From Megaleporinus macrocephalus (lineage: Eukaryota; Chordata; Actinopteri; Characiformes; Anostomidae): 64,000 bases of DNA. Location of the stretch: assembly GCA_021613375.1 (NCBI GenBank), contig CM038716.1, forward strand, positions 15,778,024-15,842,023, read 5' to 3'. Under the pieces are notes generated by a model that saw only the letters and a program-made list of their open reading frames with translations, did not search any database and was not told the origin of the DNA. Below are positions 12,405-25,000 of the stretch, one piece after another. The position numbers and the translations under genes are program-made. The number at the start of each line of letters is the position of its first letter. The stretch's first letter is position 1.

Positions 12405-12525
12405 TTCTAAGAAAGTATCTTCAGACGGCTTGGTGTTTGACAGCCGCCGGTTTGGTCAAACGTTAACGTTACGTTTGGAATTACGACTAACATTACAATA
12501 CTAATACAACAATTACTTCACTTAC

Positions 12526-13330
12526 CTCTGTGTGTATATTACATTACATAAGGGATGTGAGTCGTGTTTTTATAAACTTTACAAGTCAGCTTTAGCGTCT
12601 TTCTGCCGCTGAGGGTTTCAGTGGTTTCTTCTCCGCTCGCTCTCCTTCGCTTCGCGCGCTGAAGTCCCCCTACAGTACGGGAGTAAAAGCGGTGGCTTTT
12701 TCATAATAAGAGTCCTACACTTTTTTTGTCAAGTAAAGAAAACGGCTTGCATTGTTTCGCTGATCTACCAGCCACTACAGTAATGAATTACTGGGCACGT
12801 TTCGAAGATGTATTCGAACTTTCAGGACAGAAATCTAGCTACTGCTACACCTGGTAGTTTGGAAGGAAAATCCGGTTTTAAAATCATTTGATATAGTTAT
12901 GACGCAAACCACGCAAGTAAAAACTGTTAACTTATATGATGATTTAAAAAACATTCTGTAAACTTGTTAAATAAGAATATTGGCCACTCCCGGTGGGGTG
13001 ACCCGCTGGTCGCCCAGGCAGAGTAGAGACGCACCGGGATGGAGGCGGAGTCACGTCAGCTGGAGCGAGTCTCTGCCACATAGCCGGGAGAACCAACGAG
13101 GAGCGAAAATAACGGCTTTTTCGGTAAAATAACTACACACAGAGAGAGAGACACTAGTTTACCACAACGAGAACCTTTCAACAAATTCGTTACAGTTGGT
13201 GGGAGGTTTTTATTTTTAAGAAGTGTGTTTGTTGTTGGTTAGCTCATAAGCTAGCTGGTTTCTTGGTAACCCAGCAAGTAGGCTAGGCTATTGTTATTGT
13301 TAGCCAAGTTGTGTCTGGATATAAGGTAAC
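12526..13330. promoter_or_regulatory. Shared rad1/ift20 promoter region
   Basis: The minus-strand donor after 12526 (cagag|GTAAGT) marks the end of the likely rad1 first exon. The plus-strand donor after 13325 (ataag|GTAACC) is the likely end of the ift20 noncoding first exon. The space between is relatively GC-rich, with tcacgtcag (CRE half-site) at 13051 and an RFX X-box match at 13258-13270. No coding sequence is present. Transcription starts cannot be placed exactly. Confidence 0.6.
13258..13270 (+). promoter_or_regulatory. RFX X-box match
   Basis: GTTTCT-T-GGTAAC fits the metazoan X-box pattern RYYNYY-N1-3-RRNRAC. RFX factors drive ciliary genes, and the next gene downstream, ift20, is a ciliary transport gene. 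The site lies near the start of the ift20 transcript, possibly inside its noncoding first exon. Confidence 0.5.
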
Positions 13331-13688
13331 CAGTGAAAAAGTAACTTTATAACGGTACTGAGCTTAGGTACACGAGTAAACGATATTTTAATACATTATG
13401 TATAACAGGTTGCCTGTAGTTTGATCCAGTTGTTAGCTCTTTTAAACTGTCTTATGTCAGTAATCAACACTAGTTGATCAGCAACCATATGGCATCGACC
13501 ACATCGTTCGAGCATGTCCTGGTCCAATCGGCAGCTACAAATCGCCGTTTGCTGTTTTGCAAATTGAATAGAAAAAACGTAATTATTCTTTCAGGTGTAA
13601 ACCTCAAAGAGTGCATTAGCAATGCTTTACCATTTAGTCTAGATGAAACGTTCTCTAATCTCTGTTGTTCAGTGGCAGGACGCTGGTC

Positions 13689-14459
13689 ATGGCTAAAGAT
13701 CCACTGTCAGAGGCTGGGCTTCACTTCGATGAGCTCAACAAGTTACGAATACTTGAACCTGATGTTGGTCAGAAAACCACAGAGCTGAAGGAGGAATGCA
13801 AAGAATTTGTTGACCGTAAGTATATGTGCTTGCAATGCAACTGTAACCTCCGGTGGGTGTAAGAAACACTTTAATCTCAGTCCTAGGGTTTTGTATTGTA
13901 CTTGATTTATTTGTCCAGTCAGCAGTTTAACAGCGTTGATGAAATACTGCTTTGATTTTCACTGTTTTTTTGTTTTTTAATAGAAATCGGCCAGTTTCAG
14001 AAAATAGTTGGTGGACTTATTGAAATGGTGGATGAGCTGGCCAAGGAAGCGGAAAAAGAAAAAATGAAGGTGTGTATTTGTTTTTTAAAAACATTATTTA
14101 ATACTGGCACACATACAATATCACTGACATGTAAATCCTTTTCCAGGCCATAGGAGCTAGAAATCTGCTGAAATCGGTCGCAAAACAACGAGAGGCCCAG
14201 CAGCAGCAACTTCAAGCTCTTATAGCAGAAAAGAAGATGCAGCTGGAAAGGTAAAGTCATATTTGCATCATGTCCTCATTGTTTTAAACTGCATCCGCAT
14301 TAGTAAAAAAAAGCAGCTGTACTTACCTGTTTAAGTATGTGTTTTTGTTTTTTTTGTTGTTGTTGTTGTTTTGGCAGGTATCGGATTGAATATGAGGCTC
14401 TTTCCAAAGTTGAGGCAGAGCAGAATGAATTCATTGACCAGTTTATACTGCAGAAATGA
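13689..14459 (+). CDS. ift20: Intraflagellar transport protein 20
   Basis: IFT20 is a small coiled-coil subunit of the IFT-B complex; it also sits at the Golgi and helps sort cargo to the cilium. Coding exons: 13689-13815, 13984-14069, 14147-14250 and 14378-14459. They total 399 nt, giving 132 aa, the same length as human IFT20. The protein starts [20 protein letters not shown] and contains [48 protein letters not shown] and [10 protein letters not shown] near the C-terminus. Most of it is predicted coiled coil. The ATG is 16 nt inside an exon that begins after the acceptor at 13671-13672. A noncoding first exon probably lies upstream. The gene is head to head with rad1 and tail to tail with tmem97. 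Confidence 0.98.
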
Positions 14460-15102
14460 GTCCTTTTCCCTTCTTCATTCTGTCGAGTGGACAGAAAATA
14501 TGATGCTGTGCATCTGACACACAATGACCTCCTAGTAATAATTGGGAGTTAAATAGGTCATTTAATTCCCTACATGGATTTAACAGGTGTTCCTCGTACA
14601 ACCTCTACTTACTTCTCTTCATTTATAGTCAAGTGCTTTATTGTAGCCGGATCCAGAGGTTACAGTTGTGACATATCTGTACCACCCTAAGTCATAATTT
14701 CAAATGAAAACTATTTATACAGAAAAGAAGATATTTATACTATTTATATAAAAACTATTCTGTATATCTGATTTAATACATTTTGCTACCAGGAAATGAA
14801 TACAGTATCTGCATGTTACTGTACATTATTATACATCTTAAGTCTTGAGTGTTTAGTTTTCTGTACATTGTTATACCCATTTAGTTATTTTCAGTTCATT
14901 GTATTTGTGCATTTATCCAGTTCCACATAACCCTGTTTATCTATTCTTGGGACCACAAAAATAGGGTACATTAGAAGTTCAGGACAGTATATAACCAGAC
15001 AGTGCATTCATTTTTTTTATTTGTTTACATTATTCCAATCTTGCATCTTGTCAGTGGACCTTATTACTTTGACAAACACTATGAAAAGTTGATGTGCATT
15101 TG

Positions 15103-15108
15103 AATAAA
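15103..15108 (+). terminator. ift20 polyadenylation signal
   Basis: AATAAA lies about 640 bp after the ift20 stop, followed by T-rich sequence. It is about 140 bp from the opposing tmem97 signal. Confidence 0.65.
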
Positions 15109-15242
15109 ACTATTTTGCTTATGTACGTCTTCGTCTACTATATTCCAAACAGTAATCTTATGTGGACAGCAAGCACAGCTGTGGCATTTCATAGTTATAC
15201 TACATTTTATAAAATTTTTAGAATCTTTTAGCAAAAGTAATT

Positions 15243-15248
15243 TTTATT
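15243..15248 (-). terminator. Candidate tmem97 polyadenylation signal
   Basis: AATAAA on the minus strand lies about 260 bp past the tmem97 stop. A second one is at 15016-15021, inside the ift20 3' UTR. Use of either would make the two convergent transcripts nearly touch or overlap. Confidence 0.45.
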
Positions 15249-15506
15249 TCAGTTCATACATCAGTAGTTAAATTCTCAGGGAAACATGTTGCATAATGAC
15301 TCATTTCTCTGGAAAAATTCAGAATATTTATCAAATACCCTATGAAATCATTAAAAAAAGTCATTAAAAAGTTTTTCACTTGATTAGTTAATCTCACATA
15401 AGGCACATTAAAAAATAATTACATTCCTAACAATAATAATAAAAAAAAAACATGGAATGTGTTAAAAAAAAAAAACATATATGTAAGATTTAGAAAGGAG
15501 AGCTCA

Positions 15507-16948
15507 TCATTTCAGTTTCTTGGCTTTTGAAGAAGCCTTTCCACTTGGAGGGGAAGAGTTGTATGCTGTGCTAAAGAGCATAGTGAGTAGCAGCATTATG
15601 GGAATTACAAGATATGGAGCATAAATGGACACAAGGGTCAGACGTTCCTTGGATGTTTGCGGGCCCGGGTGAGGAGCCACTGGAAAATTATGGAAAAGGA
15701 TGTGGGCTAGGATGGGGATCAGACTGGTGGCCACATGGGTGGAGTACACAATTGCTGGAGTTCTGATCCATCTGCAGTTGCCTACAAGAAAAAAGTTGCT
15801 TTTAACTTCTTGTTTACAACGTAGACAGGGGAAGGTCAGGCTTGCATAATACCAATAGGCTGTGCACCAATTGCTTTTTTATAACCACACGCAATGTCCT
15901 TTTATCATCTCTTACCATATAGGTGCCCTTAGGTGCCCTTCTTAGTTCTACCCCTTGCATCCCTTTTACCCTGTTTTGGATATTGGATATTGGTATTGGA
16001 TTATACTGCTGTGGCACTGACGTGGTGGTGTTAGTGTGTGTTGTGCCAGTACGTGTGGATCAGACACAGCAGTGCTACTGGAGTAGCTGGAGAATCTAAC
16101 TAGACAACAGTGTCCTGTGGGCAGTTTCCTCCGACCACTAATGAAGCACTATTGAATGACCAGCACAAACTGGGCAGCAGTGGATGATTTACTGTTTCTG
16201 AGTTTACATCTACAAGGTGGACCAGCAAGGAACCAGGCATAAACACAGTGTTTAAAAACGCCAGCAGGACTGCTGCATCTGATCCACTCATACCAATGCA
16301 ACATACACTAACACTGCAGTACAGAAATACATTAGCATGTTGTCTATGTATTTTGGTTCTATATAGTATATTCTATAAAAAAGGTTCTTCTTAGCGTAAC
16401 TTGGTAACAACAGCCACACTTCTGTGCCCACATACAGAACCTCATACAACACATTCTCCATCTACCTGAAGAGATGTGCCACTATGCAAAGACCATTTGA
16501 GCATAAATGTTCATGGTTCTACAGAGAGCCCTTACTAAAGAACCATGTTTTTTTAAGAGTGTGGATCATGTTTTTGTTTCACTGACCTTTCAAGAACGCA
16601 TATGCAGCGAAGGGAAAGAAAGGCAACTGAACCAGCGCTTCACAGAATATGAAAGACTTGAACCAGAAAGGGGGATCCAGCACCATGGGGTCTTTAAAAT
16701 CGGCAGCATACCAGTGCAGTACGCCTTTCAGCTGCAATGCAAAGGACTGTTAGGAGACAAGCTGTCCGATAAGAAAGATTTAATTTGATCCAGTCCAGAT
16801 CCAGTCAGTTGAACTGCGGGGAGTGAGAACTTACTGCTTGAGGATACACATGCTCTGGAAGCAGCGCTTGAAGATCAATGAAGAGGGTGATGGGGATGTG
16901 CGTCGCAAAGTAGAAGAAAAATATGATTTCTAAGATACGAAGAAACAT
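15507..16948 (-). CDS. tmem97: TMEM97 / sigma-2 receptor
   Basis: TMEM97 is a four-helix ER and endolysosomal membrane protein of the EXPERA fold, identified as the sigma-2 receptor and linked to NPC1 and cholesterol handling. Exons: 16948-16835, 16731-16587 and 15781-15507. They join to 534 nt, giving 177 aa (human 176). Visible blocks are [16 protein letters not shown] in helix 1, [30 protein letters not shown] in helix 2, [20 protein letters not shown] in helix 3 and [20 protein letters not shown] in helix 4. Asp25 and Asp52 match the two Asp residues that shape the ligand site in human (29 and 56). The C-terminus ends KKLK, a dilysine-type ER retrieval signal. The second intron holds a fold-back repeat. 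Confidence 0.97.
15985..16330. mobile_element. Fold-back/MITE-like dispersed repeat, copy B
   Basis: A palindromic repeat: tgatccac/gtggatca and cactgct/agcagtg blocks recur in both orientations. The left arm (ggtggtgttagtgtgtgttg) pairs with the right arm (caacatacactaacac). It appears to be the other half of the teleost repeat family seen at 7226-7573. It lies in the second intron of tmem97. No ORF. Confidence 0.5.
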
Positions 16949-17095
16949 TTTTAGAGGCGTTTAAAGAGAAATATAACCGTGAAAAGAACTGAAACGCGTC
17001 CTGAGGCGGTAGCTGTCCGTGAGCAAGGCTAACGGCAGAGGAAAACACTGGAGAGAGCCTAGGTAACGTTCAATGGCGTGTTGGGAACTCTCCTC

Positions 17096-17150
17096 CTATT
17101 GGCTCAGCGCCTCGGTTGATCAGACAGGGGGCGGGGCGACGGTGACGTCA
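17096..17150 (-). promoter_or_regulatory. tmem97 promoter elements
   Basis: About 150-200 bp upstream of the tmem97 ATG there is a CCAAT box (ATTGG on plus at 17098-17102), a GC box (gggggcggggc, 17127-17137) and a perfect CRE palindrome TGACGTCA (17143-17150). This combination is typical of a TATA-less housekeeping promoter. Confidence 0.65.
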
Positions 17151-17598
17151 GGAGAGCAGACAGCAGGTTCCCGGCCTTTGCTATGTAGGAGCAAGTCCAG
17201 TCAGGAGATAAACCTAACACGGGTTAGCCTTTGACCACTTTGAGTCATAATTACAACATTGTAGGGCGAAGTTAAGACATTGAAATAAATAAATAAATGT
17301 AAAAAAGTCTTCCGTCTACAGGGCTGCCCAATCAGCCATCTCAACGCATGACTGCTCAGCCAGTACTGAGCTTGAGAACTTGTTGGCCCTTCACTTGATC
17401 CACTGGCATTTTGTTCCAACCACAGCACACGGTTATGCATCACATCAGCTTCCTTTCTGTGCTGAAGAAGTAAGTACATTAGTGGAGCTGCAAGTTACAC
17501 AGAGATATCACAGGTAAACTCAGCCCGGGCCACGCTGCACTCTCTTTATAGGCCTGGAGACACTGGTTCCTGTTGGACTTCAGCTTTACCCATGATCT

Positions 17599-20500
17599 TT
17601 AATCTTCTTCTGTGTTCATGATTCTTTGGGTTTCCACATCCACGTAATCCTGCAATACAAGAGATAGGCCCTCATCATTTACCTGACAGTGATACAGTTC
17701 CTGCTAGAAAAAAAAAAAACACAAAAAACCCACCGAGTCATTCTCCATTATGTTTTCCAAGATTCGGGCAAGCTCTGAAAAGGACGGTCTAGAAGTGTAA
17801 GGTTCCAACCAGCAGTCCTTCATGATCTGCAGTCTGCATGAGAAAATCTGATTATTCTCAAGCAAGTAGTGACATACATCTGCACTAAACACACCTGACA
17901 CAAACGTGACTTTTTGGCTAATTAACAAGCAGTTAGTGAACTGAATGAGCAATGCTAGATCAGAGAAAGCATAAAACTGTGTAATGCAAATTCCAAGACC
18001 AGATATTTAACATAGTTTAACAAGTTCGAACAGAACATGAGTTTTAGTGCTCACATCTCAGGCCGGCAGCTATCAGGGCCTACGTTCCTTTGACCAGCAC
18101 AAATGTGATACACCACTTGTTCTGATGTTTCCAGATTGGGGTACGGCAAGCTGCCTGCGGAGAAAGAAATCCAGATGTTTTTATTTTGCTCTTCGTTTTA
18201 ACTGAATGGAAGGTCTCTCTGTAGAGCTATTACAGGACGTTGCACTGAGCTCACCAAATGTCTGCATTTCCCATAACACAATGCCAAAAGACCACACGTC
18301 CCCTTTGAAGCTGTAGTAGGAGTTCCGGAAATACTCAGGAGGATACCAGCGCAGGGGCACCCGCTCCTAAAAGGACACAGTTATGGTTTTAAACGAATGG
18401 GAAAGTTTTGAATGAGAAGCTTGTAGTTGTAGAAGTATTGCTGAGTGATGCTTAACCCTGTGCTGCTTTTTTCTGGTGCTACGTCTGCTTCTCATACGTG
18501 TCAGGTCTCTCGCCAGGCCAAACTCGGCCACCTTGATTTCCCACGGGAAACGGCTCACCAGGATATTCCGCAAGGCAAGGTCACAGTGCACCACCTGCAG
18601 AGTACACAAGGTTCCCATACTCCAGTCGTTTGTTTATATCTATGTCTTTAATGGCCTAAACATTTAAAATGTGACATCAATTTAAAACAGGGTGCACAAC
18701 TGGAAGACCGGCGCTCAGAACAGTTTGATGGTTTGCCTAGTTGAGTATGCTCACTAAACTTGGCAATGAACAGATGAGTCTAGTTAGATGTGTTCAAGGA
18801 AGTACATCTCCAAACTGTGTTAGATACAAGCCTTGCAGGAAAGGAGCTGTGCACTTCTGGCGTGAAAGGTGCTTTGAGTGAAGACAAAAAAAGGGTCGGT
18901 GTGGCTTCAGGTTTTTAATACCATACAAGCTCATCTGATTCTACTTGTTAAATCAGTTGATTTCAACCTTCAATAAATCAATCATGTGTGCTCCTGCTTT
19001 GGAATGAAGAGCTGCGGCAACACTGGCTCTTTGCAGATAGATTGGATACCCCTGCCACAAAATAACTTCATTTGTTTCCCTTAAACACATTACACACAAT
19101 GGATGATGTAAAGAACTTTCCACATAATGTAAAGACTCTACATTTACATAGGGCAGGGTTCTTGGAGCACCCCTGACCTGTACCTTTTGGTGTCTAGCCT
19201 ACTTTATCACACCTGATTGAACTAATCAACAAACAAGCATTTTCCCTGTTGAAGGAAGAGTAATAGAGCATAAAAAAACAAAATAATGAAAATAAGTCTT
19301 GTTCCATTGTCTTCCATTTGAAGTTAAAGTTTTTTCTCTGTCCTGTAAAATGACCATTTGGAGATTTGTCTGGTTTGTTTGGGCAGGGGTACTCCAGGAC
19401 CAGGGTTGGGAAATGTTGAAAGAGGTAGCCTACCATTTTGGAGCGCAAGTGTTCCATGGCTGTGGCAATGTGATAGGAGGCGATAGTGAAAAGGCTCTGG
19501 AGCTCAGCGTCAGTACGCAGCTTGTCTTGATGTGTCTGTACAAAGCCTCGCAGGGTCCCATAACTTACGACCTCCATGATCAACAAAAAGGGCTCTGCAA
19601 GAGTCACATAGAGGAAATCATGCAAAGTGTTGAGGGACTACAGTTGTCAGTATAATCAACACTGGTCCCATGTTTTTATTTTAGTTTGGAATTACTGTTC
19701 TGAATAATATTAGTAATAATAATAAAAATATATTTGGTTACGGCAGTGCAGGCTCAACCTATTAAGTGACACAAGCAGCTGCTTATAGGCCCTTGACCAC
19801 CAGAGGGCTCCCTAACAACTTTTGTATTATGACTTATATTATTATGTTGTAGGAGGCTCAGGTTTGGGGAAAAGCCACTGATTAATCATGTCTCAAAAAG
19901 ACTGTTTGCTGCTGAAAGAAAACAGGATGAAGAGGAAAAAGCGTAAACATAAAGATATGTTTTGTTTCATTGTTATCTTGTTTTTATGCTATTGTTTTTC
20001 TTGTATGGACAAGAAGAAGTAGTGGCCTGTTTAGAAGCGGAGGTTCAACTTAGGTCTTCTGACTGAGTTTCAGTTTCACAAAACAAAACAAACACAGCGG
20101 CAATTATTTGTTTTGCACTTTAAAACTGGTGATGAAATCTGGAGGGAAATTATAATAATAAGTCTGTTCCCCACTGCTGTTCACAACTTTGAATATTATT
20201 AAAGAAATACTGAATAAAACCTTTTGATATGAGTTTAATAAAACATTTCATGATGCAACACACAACAGCAGCACATTATACAGGAAAACAAGTCTGTGTG
20301 AGTCTACAGGAGGAATGAGGAAAGAAAAAACAGGGGTGTATTAGATACAGAGGAGTGCAAGTTAGTACGGCTGTAGATTAGACACATAGAGATGGAGGAT
20401 AAGTATGGCTGTGTATTAGACACATAGAGCAGTGTGGGTCAGTATGGCTGTGGATTAGACATATAGAGGTGTCAGGGTCAGTATGACTGTGGATTAGACA

Positions 20501-22016
20501 CAGAGCAGTGTGGGTCAGTATGGCTGTGGATTAGACACATAGAGCAGCGTGGGTCAGTATGACTGTGGATTAGACAAAGAGCAGTGTGGGTAAGTATGAC
20601 TGTGGATTAGACACAGAGCAGTGTGGGTCAGTATGACTGTGGATTAGACACATAGAGAAGGGAGGATATGTATGACTGTGTATTAGACACAGAGCAGTGT
20701 GGGTCAGTATGACTGTGTATTAGACACAGAGCAGTGTGGGTCAGTATGACTGTGGATTAGACACATAGAGAAGGGAGGATAAGTATGGCTTTGGATTAGA
20801 CAAAGAGCAGTGTGGGTCAGTATGACTGTGGATTAGACACAGAGCAGTGAGGGTCAGTATGACTGTGGATTAGACACATAGAGATGGAGGATAAGTATGG
20901 CTATGTATTAGACACATAGAGCAGTGTGGGTCAGTATGACTGTGGATTAGACACATAGAAAGGGAGGATATGTATGACTGTGTATTAGACACATAAAGCA
21001 GTGTAGGTCAGTATGACTGTGGATTAGACAAAGAGCAGTGTGGGTCAGTATGACTGTGGATTAGACACATAGAGAAGGGAGGATAAGTATGACTGTGTAT
21101 TAGACACATAAAGCAGTGTGGGTCAGTATGTCTTTGGATTAGACAAAGAGCAGTGTGGGTCAGTATGACTGTGGATTAGACACAGAGCAGTGAGGGTCAG
21201 TATGACTGTGGATTAGACACATAGAGATGGAGGATAAGTATGGCTATGTATTAGACACATAGAGCAGTGTGGGTCAGTATGACTGTGGATTAGACACATA
21301 GAGATGGAGGATAAGTATGGCTGTGTATTAGACACATAAAGCAGTGTGGGTCAGTATGGCTTTGGATTAGACAAAGAGCAGTGTGGGTCAGTATGACTGT
21401 GGATTAGACACATAGAGATGGAGGATAAGTATGGCTGTGTATTAGACACATAGAGCAGTGTGGGTCAGTATGGCTGTGGATTAGACATATAGAGGTGTCA
21501 GGGTCAGTATGACTGTGGATTAGACACAGAGCAGTGTGGGTCAGTATGGCTGTGTATTAGACACATAGAGCAGTGTGGGTCAGTATGGCTGTGGATTAGA
21601 CACAGAGCAGTGTGGGTCAGTATGGCTGTGGATTAGACACAGAGCAGTGTGGGTCAGTATGGCTGTGGATTAGACACATGGAGAAGGGAGGATAAGTATG
21701 GCTGTGGATTAGACACAGAGCAGTGTGGGTCAGTATGATTGTGGATTAGACACATAGAGAAGGGAGGATAAGTATGACTGTGGATTAGAGACATAGAGCA
21801 GTGTGGGTCAGTTTGACTGTGGATTAGACACATAGAGCAGTGAGGGTCAGTATGGCTGTGGATTGGACACATAGAGGATTGAGGGTCCAATCCACATCCA
21901 TACTGACCCTTAGGGCACATGGAGACTGTGGTGGAAAAGAGGTAAAACAATGCTGTGTATTGTGCCATCACTAATTAATCTGACAAGTGATTATACATTT
22001 TTTGTTCTATGTATGA

Positions 22017-22089
<73 letters not shown>

Positions 22090-25000
22090 CACACACATAC
22101 GGGACATCATTTTGCAGATGTGTATAAAATAATTCAAAAATGTTGCTTTAACTTCATAAAAGTACATTTTAGCCGTGTCCAGAACGATGAACAGAACTGT
22201 AAAAACTGTATAAGTTATATAATAATGGTGTTTTAATAGAACATCCATAATGCACCACATTTAAAAATGATCAAATCTTGATGCAGATCATTTGAAAGGA
22301 AGTCATTATTAATTATCAATTACTATATATTATTTTTTATTTAACGCTTATATGTCATTCCCCAAACCTGGAGTTATTTAAACATCTAAAAATGCCCTCC
22401 AGTGTGTAGTTATATATTGTATATTTCAATCTTCACTGTAAAGGATATGACTGAGGACAGATATTTATGGGACAGCCATGTACAGAGTGGACAGTAAATC
22501 AGATCTCTTACCCTCTGTAGTGTTCCAGTCCAGCAGCTGCAGCACATTCTTATGATACTGCAGCTTCCGCATAATAGACACTTCTTTCTCCATTTGCTTA
22601 GCACTGACATCTAAATGTGAGAGCCACAGTCATGTAATTAGACTAATAGCTGGAAAAGGGTGCTTGCTAGTAACTTTTTTACTTGTTTATAGCATACGCT
22701 GATAGAACCCATCAAAATCTTGGCTACAGTAACTGTTAATAAGATGCTGACTAAGACAGTACAGTAATGAGGAACGTTTGCCTAGTTCTATGTACCTTCT
22801 TTAGCAATTTTGCAGGTGACAAGCGCGTGGCCTTTGCACGTGCCCCGAATCATTTTCGCTTTGTAGAAGGCCCCTTCCTTCCCGGCCTTGATCAGCTGAA
22901 TGAGGTTCAGGTCTGCTTTCGTCACTCGGAGGTTCTGAAGATACACCAGATATTACCTTTGATTCATGCAGTTTCTTAACAATCTATCTACTTCAGCATA
23001 ACTCTATGATCCTCATATAATCCTAACACCTGAACAACACTTCAGTGATCAGATCTTTTATCTGAAACTCAAAGACAGAATTATAATGGCTCAGACCTGT
23101 TGAGGAAGCTTCCATGATAGCCGGATGCTTTGCTTGCTTTTCGATCTTTGTGGGTGAATCTCTGATGAATCGTCTAATGGTGACTTCATCAAAGCATCTT
23201 GAGAAGAAAGGATCATTAACCTGCTCTGTCTGAGCTGCTGGATGGTCTTATTGAGGGATCGATACCTGGAGGGGGAAAATAACAGGGTTGGTTGGTAAGT
23301 AAGGAATTTCTACATGATCTAGAGGACTACAGCTCCCCTGCACCGACACAACATGTGATATAGGTTGTTACTCACTGCTGACAGAACAAAACTCGGACAG
23401 CATGTTCTGGACAGTTCTGGACTGAATTGTGAATTTACCGTTGCTCTTTTTTATGTATTATTTAAGGCATTATTTAAATTCTAATTGAGTATTTGCATTT
23501 CTGTGTATGATGTCTGTTAAAGTTAGTGTGGAAAAGCAAAGTGATTTGGATATTTTATATTTGTTATGTCAATGTTCAGACAAATGATTTCATCGTAGTG
23601 ACAAAATAAGATTCAACCGCAATCTTGTTTGTATATGCACTTTTACGGTCCGCTAGGTTTCCTGTCAATCAAGTGCGGTGGGTGGGGCATCAGGAGGGAC
23701 GGTTTACTGAAGAGAAGAGTCTAAACAAGACTTGTGTTGTAAGACCACCAAAGACGCTTCTCAGCCAATCAGATCGGTGCAGATTCCGGAGTGCAGTGAG
23801 AACAAAGATGAGGTACAAAGCGAGAAGCAACAGTCAGAGAATAAAGCAGGTCTGAGAATAAAGCAGGTCTGAGAATAAAGCGAGTCAGGAAATAAAGCGA
23901 GTCAGGGAATAAAGCGAGTCAGGGAATAAAGCAGGTCTGAGAATAAAGCGAGTCAGGGAATAAAGCAGGTCAGGGAATAAAGCGAGTCAGGGAATAAAGC
24001 AGGTCTGAGAATAAAGCGAGTCAGGGAATAAAGCAGGTCTGAGAATAAAGCGAGTCAGGGAATAAAGTGAGTCAGGAAATAAAGCGAGTCAGGGAATAAA
24101 GCGAGTCTGAGAATAAAGCGAGTCAGAGAATAAAGCGAGTCAGGAAATAAAGCGAGTCAGGAAATAAAGCGAGTCAGGAAATAAAGCGAGTCAGGGAATA
24201 AAGCAGGTCTGAGAATAAAGCGAGTCAGGAAATAAAGCGAGTCAGGGAATAAAGCGAATCAGGAAATAAAGCGAGTCAGGAAATAAAGCGAGTCAGGGAA
24301 TAAAGCAGGTCTGAGAATAAAGCGAGTCAGGGAATAAAGCGAGTCAGGAAATAAAGCGAGTCAGGGAATAAAGCGAGTCAGGGAATAAAGCAGGTCTGAG
24401 AATAAAGCGAGTCAGGGAATAAAGCAGGTCTGAGAATAAAGCAGGTCTGAGAATAAAGCGAGTCAGGAAATAAAGCGAGTCAGGGAATAAAGCGAGTCTG
24501 AGAATAAAGCGAGTCAGAGAATAAAGCGAGTCAGGAAATAAAGCGAGTCAGGAAATAAAGCGAGTCAGGGAATAAAGCAGGTCTGAGAATAAAGCGAGTC
24601 AGAGAATAAAGCGAGTCAGAGAAAGAATAACATGCTCTAAAAAAGAAAAGTTGACGGTGAAAACTAAATTTTGAGCAGGAATGGAGAGACATAGATGTTC
24701 CAGAAGCTCCAGACCAACAGGTCAAGATGTGAAACCGAGTTAACAAGAAGACGTTGCTTTATTTACTGCTTCTATAAATAAACACTTAAAGATGCACTTT
24801 ATTTCAAATGCATTCTGTTTTTTATGTAACTCTAAGTTTAATAAATAACTCATTCAGTTCAGCTTTTAAACAGTAAGTATTGTAATGTGTTTGTCTTTCA
24901 GTTGCTGATGGTGTAAGAAGCTGAGACTAGGCTACTTTAGTAAACAGGATATGGCACTGAATCATAGCACGCATTAGAAATTCTGATGGTCTGGAAGTTT

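Noticed and set aside
13474..13788. 104-codon plus-strand ORF upstream of ift20
   Set aside because: It runs through the ift20 intron and acceptor in a different frame from IFT20. The conserved protein starts at 13689.
19299..19655. 118-codon plus-strand ORF
   Set aside because: It is antisense to a kinase exon at 19594-19434 and repeat sequence.
21654..21971. 105-codon minus-strand ORF with repeated HSHTDPHCSM
   Set aside because: It is a translation of the 37-42-bp minisatellite in a kinase intron.
21950..22260. ORFs of Thr-His or Val-Cys repeats
   Set aside because: They arise from the CA microsatellite.
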